26,584 bases of DNA from positions 1-26,584 of IMG/VR virus record IMGVR_UViG_3300030047_000110; one strand, written 5' to 3'. The DNA comes from a virus. Both the position numbers and the translations under genes were made by a program. How positions within the stretch are numbered: the first letter of the stretch is position 1; the number at the start of each line of letters is the position of its first letter. Of the stretch, positions 14,546 to 21,716 are shown piece after piece. The notes under the pieces are model-generated. The model was not told the origin of the DNA and did no database searches. It saw only the letters and a program-made list of their open reading frames with translations.

Positions 14546-15688
14546 TTAGGCCTGCTTAAGGTAAGCGAACGGTGCATATTCAACACCATCAATTGTTTTC
14601 TTAACACCAGCGATAGCACCACCAACGAACACGCGGACAGCGTAAGCCTTGCAATCCTTCAAGAAACCAGCATTTGTATTCGGTTCCACTTCAACACCAG
14701 TGCTCACAAATTCGTAATTCTCAGGAAGAGAACCGAATACCAACGGCTTTGCAGCAGGGACATTCACAGAAGTAAATACCTTGTATCCTTTAAGAGTCTT
14801 AACTGCGCCATCTGTGATTTTCTGACCATTAAGATTGGTTTCATCGGCAAGAGCCGTAACCAATAAACGCCAGTAAGCAGAGTTACAATAGAAAGCGTTC
14901 TTGTCGGAGTCAAAGACCTTACCCATAACGATATCAATCTTATCCTCTTCAACTGTACCAATAGCGGTAACAGTCACAGCGGTGGACTTGGCACTAGTAC
15001 AAATTCCTTCAAATCCAGAATTGGAAGCAAATGCACCGGCGAACATACCATTCTCAATTGCGCGAACTGCCTTATTGTGTATCTGGTTAGTAACGCTCTG
15101 GTCTGCTCCATTCTGCATACGCAAAATATCGTTAGAAACAAGAACGGTACCAAATATTTTACCAAGATTTACCTTCGTGACTTTAAGAGGAGCGTCAAGC
15201 TCGGATTCCGTTGCTTCTGCTGTATAGCCAGTAATTGCAACATCGCCATCACCGCAAGCACCATCATAAAGCACGTTATAAGTTAACGCCTCTGTTTGTG
15301 CTTGCTTGGCCTGATTGATAATTGGGGAATCAATAATAGCTGTAACGATCGTACCGCTTTCAACTGGTGAAAGTGTAGCCGCTCCAGTAATAGCTTTGGT
15401 TTCCAAATTGGAAATTGCCTTAGAAATAATATCCATGTTTTTTTCTCCTGCTGTCTTTGTGACAGCCTTAAATGATTTTTGCTCTACCTTGATCTTGTCT
15501 GCTTCTGCCTTTACTAGTTCCGTTTCTGCTTCTGCTTGATCTTGTGCTTCCAGGTCTGCGGTGTACATTTCCGCGCTCTGGTCGGCAATCAAAGCATCAC
15601 AAACGCTCTGGTCTTCTACTTCTAAAATTGCGTCAACCTCATAGGGCTGATTTTCGATTGTAACTGGCTTAAGTATTTTGAGTTTCAA
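14546..15688 (-). CDS. HK97-fold major capsid protein with scaffold-like N-terminus and internal start
   Basis: The full frame is 380 aa. Residues 1-84 start with an SH3-like piece (KPVTIENQPYEVDAILEVED) and continue as a charged coiled coil (about 45-75), like the HK97 delta (scaffold) domain. The capsid fold follows (SPVESGTIVTAIIDSPII, AVRAIENGMFAGAFASNSGF, and a C-terminal YAVRVFVGGAIAGVK). The full start is TTG at 15688 with AGGGA upstream. In frame, an ATG at 15436 (residue 85) has AGGAGA eight bases before it, a stronger signal than the TTG, so a 296-aa short form is likely also made. The late motif copy C lies 116 bases upstream and a terminator follows. Confidence 0.88.
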   Translation of the reverse strand: MKLKILKPVTIENQPYEVDAILEVEDQSVCDALIADQSAEMYTADLEAQDQAEAETELVKAEADKIKVEQKSFKAVTKTAGEKNMDIISKAISNLETKAITGAATLSPVESGTIVTAIIDSPIINQAKQAQTEALTYNVLYDGACGDGDVAITGYTAEATESELDAPLKVTKVNLGKIFGTVLVSNDILRMQNGADQSVTNQIHNKAVRAIENGMFAGAFASNSGFEGICTSAKSTAVTVTAIGTVEEDKIDIVMGKVFDSDKNAFYCNSAYWRLLVTALADETNLNGQKITDGAVKTLKGYKVFTSVNVPAAKPLVFGSLPENYEFVSTGVEVEPNTNAGFLKDCKAYAVRVFVGGAIAGVKKTIDGVEYAPFAYLKQA

Positions 15689-15803
15689 GATTTATCCCTG
15701 GGGTTTTACCCCTGTGCCTTGGCTTTGCCATAGGTCTTGGTGTATCTCAGCTAGATATTGGCTCTGTGAGGTGTAAGCACAGTATCCCGTATCTCTGCTA
15801 CCT

Positions 15804-15816
15804 GATATATAGCGGC
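15804..15816 (-). promoter_or_regulatory. Conserved late-promoter motif, copy C
   Basis: The minus strand reads GCCGCTATATATC, as in copies A and B, 116 bases before the TTG start of the capsid gene. It is the only copy whose immediate downstream flank (AGGTAGC) differs from the CTTA of copies A and B, which limits the conserved core to 13 bp. Confidence 0.58.
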
Positions 15817-15964
15817 ATATCTGGCTAAAGGCAGTTCCCAGGTACGAGGGTTAGACACCGATTGAAATGTAAAAAAGACTTACCCAAATTAGGACGTTAT
15901 CACGTCCGCTTTTGAGGATAAGTCCTGTAAACTCTGAATATTTGCGAAAAAACGAGGGTATTAT

Positions 15965-16018
15965 GGTAATAGTTTTAAAATCACATACTTGGTGCTACTT
16001 TCCGCTAACACTATTACC
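15965..16018. repeat. 54-bp inverted-repeat site, candidate attP
   Basis: GGTAATAGT (15965-15973) and its exact reverse complement ACTATTACC (16010-16018) bound a 54-bp site that ends 53 bases before the integrase start. Large serine integrases use attP sites of about 50 bp with outer arms read by the zinc-ribbon domain. The size and position fit. The central dinucleotide cannot be fixed without an attB; a repressor operator is the alternative. Confidence 0.4.
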
Positions 16019-16071
16019 CAGAATCCGATAAAATTAAAGGCGTTGACAGTTAAAGGAATAAAGGAAACGCC

Positions 16072-17826
16072 ATGAAGAACAAATCAAGTGTAGGGTACGG
16101 ACGGACCAGCAGTGAAGACGCCAGCGGTGATAAAGTCAGCGTTGATGTTCAAAAACAGGACTACCTTAAAGCCTGTACTAAAAACAACTGGGTTAATCTT
16201 GGTTGGTTTGAAGACCGTGATACAAGTGGGCGGTGTTATGAGGCTGGAAGTCCATTAATCCCGCTTGATAAAGTGACAAGCGATTACCTGAGTAAGAACA
16301 GTCTCAAAAAACAGACTCGCTTAGGACTCAAAAAGGCACTTGATACCAAAGCGGATATCTTTGTCGTACGTGACATTACCCGCTTTGCCCGTCCATTATC
16401 CGGTTCAATGCTTAGTTCACACTTGCAGAACCGCTTGAACGAATCCAATACAGTGCTTTGGAGTCTTGACCAAGGCGAGATTAAGAAAGACTTAAGTCAG
16501 AAGATTCTAAAGTCGGTTCAAGACGAGCTGTATGATGATGATATCAAGCGCAAGACGGCACAGTCTAAAGCATCAAGACTCAGCAACAGGGATAAAGGAC
16601 TGCCTTACACCGACTGTTACTGCTTAGGTTTCAGGTCTTATAAGGGAAAGGTGGAGGTTATCCCTGCCGAACTTGAAACGGTTAAGAAAATCTTCCGGTT
16701 GTATGAAGCAGGTCAAACCATCCGAGGAATTACTGTCAAACTTAATCAAGACGGGAACAAACCGCTAGAAGCAAAGTGTTTCGGGCGTAGGTCTGTTACC
16801 TGTATCTTAAAACGGTCTTGGTATGCTGGTTATCAGTTGAACAGTATCGGCACTTACATTGAATCTACCGAGTTTAGCCATTATGCTGTGGTAAGCCTCA
16901 ATACTTGGCTCGGAATACAGCAACGCCTCAACAAGAACGAAAGCTCTGGTGTTAAAAGAGAAAACAAGTTCGCCCATGTCCTAGCCGGATTAGTAAGATG
17001 TGGTTATTGCGGAGCTTTGATGGTTCCCTACCGCGCCACGAATGCCCACGGCTTGCCCCTGCGCTATTACCGCTGTAAGAACACCTATAATGATGCGGTG
17101 ACTACTGGACATGACTGCAACAGTGCTATGATACGAGAATCTTATTCAGAACTAGCAGCTATAGACCAGAAAGACAGGTACATAGGTAAGGGTGTAATCA
17201 CCGACAAATGCTTAAACGGACTGGTAGAATTCATGTTCCCGTGGGTTTTGGCTGGTTACATCAAGCAACTGACAGAAGCGGATATCACACCTGAGTTGAA
17301 AGACAAGAAAACCAAGCTCGGGTTTCAACTGGAAGCTCTGAAAGCTAAGAACGTTTCACGATATAAGGACTACGAAAACAAACTGTTTGACAAAAGCACC
17401 TATCAAACCCTGACACAAGAATCAAAGGCTATAGAGGAAAGTCTGAATAACCAGCTCAAAGAAGTCTTAGCAAGTATCACAACTGCCGCTAATCGCTCCA
17501 CAATTGCGTTTAAAGACGTGGAACAGCTTGACCTGATAAACCATAGCACCTATACCCAGCTCATAAAGCAGGTGGTTTCTGGAGTGTCTGTGTATCAGGA
17601 CCGAATTGAGATTACAGTAACCGACTCTGATAAGTCTTATACCTTCCCTAGACTCACCAAAGGCAAGACCCGCAGCTTACCCGCTTACAAGGTTGCCGTG
17701 GTAATAGACAAGACTGATAAACTCGTTCCCAAGATTCTAATCGAATACCAGTATCCTAAAACCGTCTGTCAAGCTTCTGATGTCTACGCCAGAACCAACC
17801 TGCTTATCAAGACAGTCAATAACTGA
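16072..17826 (+). CDS. int: Large serine integrase
   Basis: The 584-aa protein integrates phage DNA at a host attachment site. The N-terminal resolvase domain has R11 and the nucleophile serine in GRTSSED (S13, or S14), and the arginines of VVRDITRFARP (about 98-108). A recombinase domain follows (about 165-290; GFRSYKGKVEVIPAELETVK, then IFRLYEAG). Next is a zinc ribbon with C310, C313, C335 and C349 (LVRCGYCGAL, YYRCKN, HDC). A coiled coil (about 405-475) interrupts the C-terminal DNA-binding part. AAGGAA precedes the ATG. The length is normal for the family. It is on the strand opposite to its neighbours and has its own terminator. No excisionase (RDF) is recognised. Confidence 0.93.
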   Translation: MKNKSSVGYGRTSSEDASGDKVSVDVQKQDYLKACTKNNWVNLGWFEDRDTSGRCYEAGSPLIPLDKVTSDYLSKNSLKKQTRLGLKKALDTKADIFVVRDITRFARPLSGSMLSSHLQNRLNESNTVLWSLDQGEIKKDLSQKILKSVQDELYDDDIKRKTAQSKASRLSNRDKGLPYTDCYCLGFRSYKGKVEVIPAELETVKKIFRLYEAGQTIRGITVKLNQDGNKPLEAKCFGRRSVTCILKRSWYAGYQLNSIGTYIESTEFSHYAVVSLNTWLGIQQRLNKNESSGVKRENKFAHVLAGLVRCGYCGALMVPYRATNAHGLPLRYYRCKNTYNDAVTTGHDCNSAMIRESYSELAAIDQKDRYIGKGVITDKCLNGLVEFMFPWVLAGYIKQLTEADITPELKDKKTKLGFQLEALKAKNVSRYKDYENKLFDKSTYQTLTQESKAIEESLNNQLKEVLASITTAANRSTIAFKDVEQLDLINHSTYTQLIKQVVSGVSVYQDRIEITVTDSDKSYTFPRLTKGKTRSLPAYKVAVVIDKTDKLVPKILIEYQYPKTVCQASDVYARTNLLIKTVNN

Positions 17827-17858
17827 GTAAGAACCTATCAAGGAACAATCCTAACCAA

Positions 17859-17887
17859 GGGCAAGGTGTAAAGCCTTGCCTTTCTTA
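17859..17887 (+). terminator. Terminator after the integrase gene
   Basis: A perfect 7-bp stem GGCAAGG/CCTTGCC (17860-17866 and 17874-17880) with a 7-base loop is followed by TTTCTT, 33 bases after the integrase stop. Confidence 0.7.
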
Positions 17888-18550
17888 TTGTCTGTCCTAA
17901 GCTGTCCTAGTCTCAGAATAAATGAGTTTAGGACTCTAGTCGGATAAAACACCTATACACTAACCCGGAATTTCGGCTCCAAGTTTAAGACTGACTATCC
18001 CGATATTTGACTGCTTTCCTTCTTAGCAAGGAACGATATGGGGCTATGATCTGACTATATACTCTACCAGGTACGCACCAGGTCACTGATAGTCTACTGT
18101 AATAAGAAGGTATCAAGACTGGTACAGGATTAAACTTAGATTCGTTCTAACTACTGAAATATCAAGTAGTTATTACATACTACTATAAATACAAATGCAG
18201 GTAAGTTCTGATAATAATTGGTAAACTAATCATAACATCTTAATAATCAATGACTTAGTGTTTTTGTATACCTTCCATAAGTACTATTATGAGACGTGCT
18301 TCTATCTGTAGAGACAGGTTACTCTATAACCAAAGTAGGATATCCTGACTATAAGCTTTATGCTTAGTCTAACCATAGGAATTGATGATGACACTATTGC
18401 GAAAAGTGTCGAAGTGAGTATTCTTTGAGGCTGCATTAAGTAGAAAGTACCTCTGATTCTTTCATTAGTCCTAGATACTTACTGCCTAGCATTACGTGGT
18501 TACAGATAGCCGCTACCTGCTTCCTGATCTTGTAGTAATCCTTCTTTCTT
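17888..18550. other. Gene-free region between convergent terminators, rich in GACTA/TAGTC repeats and hairpins
   Basis: No ORF longer than about 20 codons with a start was seen. The stretch holds eight copies of GACTA/TAGTC (17908, 17937, 17993, 18053, 18090, 18347, 18365, 18466). It also has several short stems: TTCCTT/AAGGAA near 18017-18034, AACTACT/AGTAGTT at 18149-18171, a bulged GACTAAGC stem at 18347-18369, and GACACT/AGTGTC at 18390-18410. It could be a structured non-coding RNA, an attachment or partition site, or decayed sequence. Confidence 0.45.
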
Positions 18551-18580
18551 ATTTAAAAGGGGCTCCGGTGTGCAAGCCCC
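18551..18580 (-). terminator. Terminator after the M41-type peptidase gene
   Basis: The minus strand forms GGGGCT, a 10-base loop, AGCCCC, then TTTTAAAT, 15 bases after the peptidase stop. It marks the end of the early block. Confidence 0.7.
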
Positions 18581-18594
18581 ATAGGTTCTGTTTC

Positions 18595-19071
18595 TTAAGC
18601 TGCGATTAGTTCTTTGGATTCTTCTTTGCCGTATTTAAGTACGATCTTTTTGAGATTTTCCCCTTTAAGGGTTTGCCCGGTATAGAGGATATCAGCGACC
18701 CTCTTTATAAGATCAATGTGGAATTTAACCACATTTTCAACCTCAGAAAGCAACCCGTCTTTTTCGGTTAAGAGTGTTTCAAGGTTGATACCAAATTCCT
18801 CGATAAGACGTAGATCGGCACCGGAATGATTAAGTGATTTTTCCGTAATCCCTCCCCAGAACACATTTTCAGCCGCGAATCCTGCCAGCACACCAAATAC
18901 CCAAGCAGCTTTATTGGATGGTGTTTCCCAACACATTCCGCCACCTGCCTTGGTTTTAATAACCGACTTGGTTTGTGCGACGAATACGTAATTTACCTTT
19001 ACGCCGAAAACCGTTGCTATGACTGCATGACCGGCTTCATGGATTGCATTGACATACTTCTGTTGATTCAT
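18595..19071 (-). CDS. Stand-alone M41 (FtsH-type) metallopeptidase domain protein
   Basis: The 158-aa protein starts MNQQKYVNAI and contains HEAGH (H11-E12-x-x-H15), the zinc-binding and catalytic motif of the M41 peptidases, followed by AVIAT as in FtsH. A GFAAENVFWGG segment (about 64-74) and SGADLRLIEE (D86, candidate third zinc ligand) match the later FtsH peptidase helices. The AAA+ ATPase and membrane segments of FtsH are absent, so it would act on unfolded or partner-delivered substrates. It has its own sigma70-like promoter and a structured leader, and a terminator, so it is a separate early or lysogenic unit. Possible roles are clearance of a repressor or host factor, or an adaptor that competes with host FtsH; none is shown by the sequence. 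Confidence 0.75.
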   Translation of the reverse strand: MNQQKYVNAIHEAGHAVIATVFGVKVNYVFVAQTKSVIKTKAGGGMCWETPSNKAAWVFGVLAGFAAENVFWGGITEKSLNHSGADLRLIEEFGINLETLLTEKDGLLSEVENVVKFHIDLIKRVADILYTGQTLKGENLKKIVLKYGKEESKELIAA

Positions 19072-19101
19072 ATAGTTTTGTTCCCTTTCTTTAGTTATTG
19101 G

Positions 19102-19123
19102 AAGGGCTGCTATTAAAGCCCTT
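19102..19123 (-). promoter_or_regulatory. Hairpin in the peptidase gene leader
   Basis: AAGGGCT (19102-19108) pairs perfectly with AGCCCTT (19117-19123) across an 8-base loop in the 5' leader, about 30 bases before the peptidase start. There is no T-run after it, so it is not a terminator. It could protect the messenger or affect translation. Confidence 0.4.
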
Positions 19124-19216
19124 GCCCGTCATTATTGACAGGACTCTCTCCAGCGATATCTAAGATGCTTTATCTCACTTAAGACTCAGCTTTCTTGTCT
19201 CACTTTCAATACTTGC

Positions 19217-19245
19217 AGTATATCAGATTATAAAGGTTTTGTCCA
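19217..19245 (-). promoter_or_regulatory. Sigma70-type promoter of the peptidase gene
   Basis: The minus strand carries TGGACA (19240-19245), a 17-bp spacer and TATACT (19217-19222), the best sigma70 match in the window. It lies just after the terminator at 19298-19332 and gives the peptidase gene a leader of about 140 bases. Confidence 0.65.
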
Positions 19246-19297
19246 TAGCACCTGATGCTTTTCTTCACTTTTGTATTATGTTTCTAGATAGTGTTAT

Positions 19298-19332
19298 AAA
19301 AGAAAAAGACAGGGCTTTCTTAGTTCCCTGTC
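19298..19332 (-). terminator. Terminator of the replication operon
   Basis: On the minus strand GACAGGG and CCCTGTC form a perfect 7-bp stem with an 11-base loop, followed by TTTTTCTTTT, 31 bases after the end of the 105-aa gene. It separates the polymerase/HNH operon from the peptidase gene. Confidence 0.8.
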
Positions 19333-19363
19333 TGATTCTGTTTTAGGTGTATTCGGGTTTATT

Positions 19364-19681
19364 TTACTGCTGTAGTGCCTCCGTGATCTCGGTTTGAAAC
19401 TGAGCCATCCATATCCAATCCTCTAGGGTAAAGCCGCAAGCCTTGCCTGTAGTGATGCTACCATCATTTTTGACATATATTCTTCTCTTTTCGAGAGTGA
19501 CAGAAGGTGAGCTTGACCATTGAAGGACTGCATACCAGTAATAGTTCTTGGTGTCCTTCTCTGTATTGACCAAGACCCGCTTGAATTCTTTAATCATTCT
19601 GTGCGTCACCTTCCCCGGTTCTTTCTTATGAATGTCCTCGGGCTGATTAGGTGTGAGACTTTTACCTCGTTTGATTTTCAT
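19364..19681 (-). CDS. Hypothetical protein (105 aa)
   Basis: The ATG at 19681 overlaps the upstream stop as ATGA. The product has a very basic N-terminus (MKIKRGKSLTPNQPEDIHKK), a strand-rich middle (KNYYWYAVLQWSSSPSVTLE) and a C-terminal acidic helix (LEDWIWMAQFQTEITEALQQ). No family is recognised. As the last gene of the replication operon it may be a DNA- or RNA-binding accessory protein, based only on charge and context. Confidence 0.7.
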   Translation of the reverse strand: MKIKRGKSLTPNQPEDIHKKEPGKVTHRMIKEFKRVLVNTEKDTKNYYWYAVLQWSSSPSVTLEKRRIYVKNDGSITTGKACGFTLEDWIWMAQFQTEITEALQQ

Positions 19682-20121
19682 TTATTTACCCCCTTTTCCC
19701 AGATATGGACTACGATTTTACCATCCTGATAAGGTTCATCCTCAATTTTGCGTTGTGGATTTGGTGTCAGACTCACCATATACTCGGTATAGTCGCTGAT
19801 GCTGCGTAGGGTGCATATGTACGTCGTTCTGTCTTCCCTGTGTCTGTGGACAAGGTAAGTCGTGCTGTGCGTTGTAGGTGTGTCCTGAGCTGGTTTAAAC
19901 GTCGTTGCTGGTAGCATCTGCTTTGTCTTGTATGTCATCTGTGTTTCCTTGTTTGTAGATACCAAATCGGTATCTGATATAACCTTGATAACTTTATTTA
20001 AAAAAATACTAATAAATTGGTTTCTGTTTTTAATATCGTTCTTGTCTGTGTAAAAAGCTGCGAAGAATCCGGCTTCGTAGCAATCAATCAAAATCTGTGT
20101 TACTTTATCTTCAGTATTCAT
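19678..20121 (-). CDS. Hypothetical protein (147 aa), possible internal start
   Basis: The ATG at 20121 overlaps the HNH gene stop as TAATG and has a strong AAGGAGG upstream. The first 60 residues are helical and contain NTEDKVTQILIDCYEAGFFA. The C-terminal part (from MTYKTKQM) is different in character, threonine-rich and beta-prone. An in-frame ATG at 19938 (residue 62) has its own AAGGAA seven bases upstream, so an 86-aa form could also be made. I do not recognise either part. Confidence 0.7.
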   Translation of the reverse strand: MNTEDKVTQILIDCYEAGFFAAFYTDKNDIKNRNQFISIFLNKVIKVISDTDLVSTNKETQMTYKTKQMLPATTFKPAQDTPTTHSTTYLVHRHREDRTTYICTLRSISDYTEYMVSLTPNPQRKIEDEPYQDGKIVVHIWEKGVNK

Positions 20122-20657
20122 TATTTAACCTCCTTTTGGATTTCATCGATGCGAGCTTGCAACTTTCTACGTGCCCAAGCTGATTTCATTTTTTTGCTTT
20201 GGTTGAGTCTCCAGTCAGGATCTCCGCCACGCTCTAAAGCGTGTAAACGGGCGTGGTCACTACGGCTCATTACAGCGAGGTTAGAGGGTTGATTGTTGCA
20301 ACCGTCGCCATCAATGTGATGTATGACACAACCGTCATACCAAGTGCCTACCGATTTGCAAACGAGGATATGCTCAAAGCACCAGCTATCAACAGCGGTT
20401 TGAACCATGATGTATGTACGATTTCCCTTTTGGAGATAAAAGCTTCCTTGTGTGTCTCTCGCTGTATAGCCGCGCTGAGTACCCGCCATGCCCTGCTGTT
20501 GCAGATAGGCACAGATAGCACCGACACTCGGGATATGCCCATAGCGAGTGCTGTAGAGTGCCTGGATGCGCAAATAGAGGTTGTCGCTGTGATCCTGATA
20601 TAGAGACTCGATTTCTTCTGTCATCGTGTTGAGATTTTTAGTTACGTCTTTCTTCAT
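20121..20657 (-). CDS. HNH endonuclease family protein (178 aa)
   Basis: The C-terminal half has the HNH pattern VIHHIDGDGCNN (H113-H114), SNLAVM (N126) and SDHARLH (H135), as in HNH_3-type phage homing or nicking endonucleases. A basic helix follows (NQSKKMKSAWARRKLQARI). The N-terminal 60 residues contain HIPSVGAICAYLQQQG, which could be a DNA-reading helix-turn-helix. AAAGGAC precedes the ATG at 20657. It sits inside the replication operon; it may be a free-standing homing nuclease or may have been adopted for DNA processing. Confidence 0.8.
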   Translation of the reverse strand: MKKDVTKNLNTMTEEIESLYQDHSDNLYLRIQALYSTRYGHIPSVGAICAYLQQQGMAGTQRGYTARDTQGSFYLQKGNRTYIMVQTAVDSWCFEHILVCKSVGTWYDGCVIHHIDGDGCNNQPSNLAVMSRSDHARLHALERGGDPDWRLNQSKKMKSAWARRKLQARIDEIQKEVK

Positions 20658-20770
20658 TTATTGTCCTTTTTGTTGTACGCAATTAATTAATTTAATCGCG
20701 CATATCTATGTCTAAATTATTCAAATTTCTTTCAATCGCTGTTGTAAGTGATTGGATATCAACAGAAATA

Positions 20771-21097
20771 TTATTTTAAATCAGGTGATATTTCTTCTGT
20801 TTCGTTAATGAATACTGCTATTCTCAAAGCCTTTCTATTCCATATGCCTCTAGTTTTATAGTATAGCTTGAACCATCTTACAAGTGCTGGATTACCAAAC
20901 CACATCCAAAATTCTTTAGTATGATCGTCGTATGTTGCTTGAACCGTACGACCGCTAATAATGTATTTAATCTGTAGCAATGGGCAACTGTCACCGAAAA
21001 CCCAAGGATTATCTCTTACGACTACTACTGAGCCTGTTCTTTCTTTTTCGGATATTGTTATTATTCCTTTACCTGCATTTGTATTTGTTTCTGTCAT
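20771..21097 (-). CDS. Hypothetical protein (108 aa), possibly frameshifted at its 3' end
   Basis: The ATG at 21097 has AAGGAA upstream. The product (MTETNTNAGKGIITISEKER...) has a beta-rich middle (SGRTVQATYDDHTKEFWMWF) and a basic helical end; no family is recognised. It stops at 20771 right after a TTTT/AAA run. In the next frame a further 27 codons stay open to 20692 and read like protein (SVDIQSLTTAIERNLNNLDI). One base fewer in the A-run would extend the gene to about 135 aa. The gene may therefore be truncated by an indel or a sequencing error, or use +1 frameshifting. Confidence 0.65.
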   Translation of the reverse strand: MTETNTNAGKGIITISEKERTGSVVVVRDNPWVFGDSCPLLQIKYIISGRTVQATYDDHTKEFWMWFGNPALVRWFKLYYKTRGIWNRKALRIAVFINETEEISPDLK

Positions 21098-21108
21098 TGT
21101 GATTCCTT

Positions 21109-21705
21109 TTATTTTTTTAATGCCATATAAATCTGATATTTTCCATCATAAGGTTGTGGTAATATCTTTGCTTTTTTCCACCTATTCATCGCTTTTAATA
21201 GCGGTTGAAGATTAGTGTAGTGGTAACATATCGTCTGTTGTTTTTCATCTGTTAAATTAAATTTGCTACAAGGCATAATATGATCTATTTCCCATACATT
21301 ACCGTAATTTTCCCATGTCATACCGTCTGTAAATTTAGATTCTAAATGGATTCTAAATTCGCTTATTGAACAACTAAGAGTGGTTTTTATTAATTTTTCA
21401 GTAGTAACCTTATTCCTGATTATGGCTGCCACTCTGGATGTTAATTTAGTTCTGATTTTTAAATGTGGATTTCTTCCTATTTTGTCTTTGAGTTTTTCGT
21501 TTAATACTACCCTATTTTGTTTACTATATATTGAATTGTAATCAGGGTTACGTCTGTCGAATTCTTGTTTTTTAATCCTAAAGTATTCTTTATGGTCAAC
21601 ATAATATTGATTACATTTTGTTTTATTATCTAAGTAGTATTTCCTAGACCTTGCTTTTATTTTCTCTTTATTTCTTTCGTAATATGATTCATTTGTTTCG
21701 TTCAT
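21109..21705 (-). CDS. HNH endonuclease family protein (198 aa)
   Basis: The ATG at 21705 is chosen because AAAGGAA sits just upstream; the longer frame to 21786 lies inside the polymerase gene. The N-terminal 60 residues are a basic, tyrosine-rich repeat region (YYERNKEKIKARSRKYYLDN) typical of DNA-gripping segments in phage HNH nucleases. The C-terminal motif is WEIDHIMPCSKFNL (D141-H142), then YHYTNLQPLL (H162, N165) and N174 with K177. This subgroup is widespread as free-standing homing nucleases. Its messenger is markedly AT-rich compared with its neighbours, which suggests later acquisition. Confidence 0.85.
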   Translation of the reverse strand: MNETNESYYERNKEKIKARSRKYYLDNKTKCNQYYVDHKEYFRIKKQEFDRRNPDYNSIYSKQNRVVLNEKLKDKIGRNPHLKIRTKLTSRVAAIIRNKVTTEKLIKTTLSCSISEFRIHLESKFTDGMTWENYGNVWEIDHIMPCSKFNLTDEKQQTICYHYTNLQPLLKAMNRWKKAKILPQPYDGKYQIYMALKK

Positions 21706-21716
21706 TTTATTTCCTT

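Larger units (their letters stand above)
15689..16071. other. Divergent control region between capsid gene and integrase
   Basis: This 383-bp gap contains no supported ORF. From left to right it holds a short GGGG/CCCC hairpin in the capsid leader (around 15699-15711) and the late motif copy C (15804-15816). Next are a 16-bp hairpin GGACGTTATCACGTCC (15892-15907) and a 54-bp inverted-repeat site just before the integrase. It separates the capsid transcription unit from the integrase. Confidence 0.6.

Noticed and set aside
14538-14548. Plus-strand partial match to the late motif (CCGCTATAT)
   Set aside because: Only the first part matches, it overlaps the capsid stop codon, and it would point antisense into the capsid gene.
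18017-18034. TTCCTT/AAGGAA hairpin as a terminator
   Set aside because: There is no T-run on either strand; more likely part of a binding site or chance structure.
17888-18550. tRNA gene in the gap near the integrase
   Set aside because: No T-loop consensus (TTCRANNC) or acceptor stem pairing was found.
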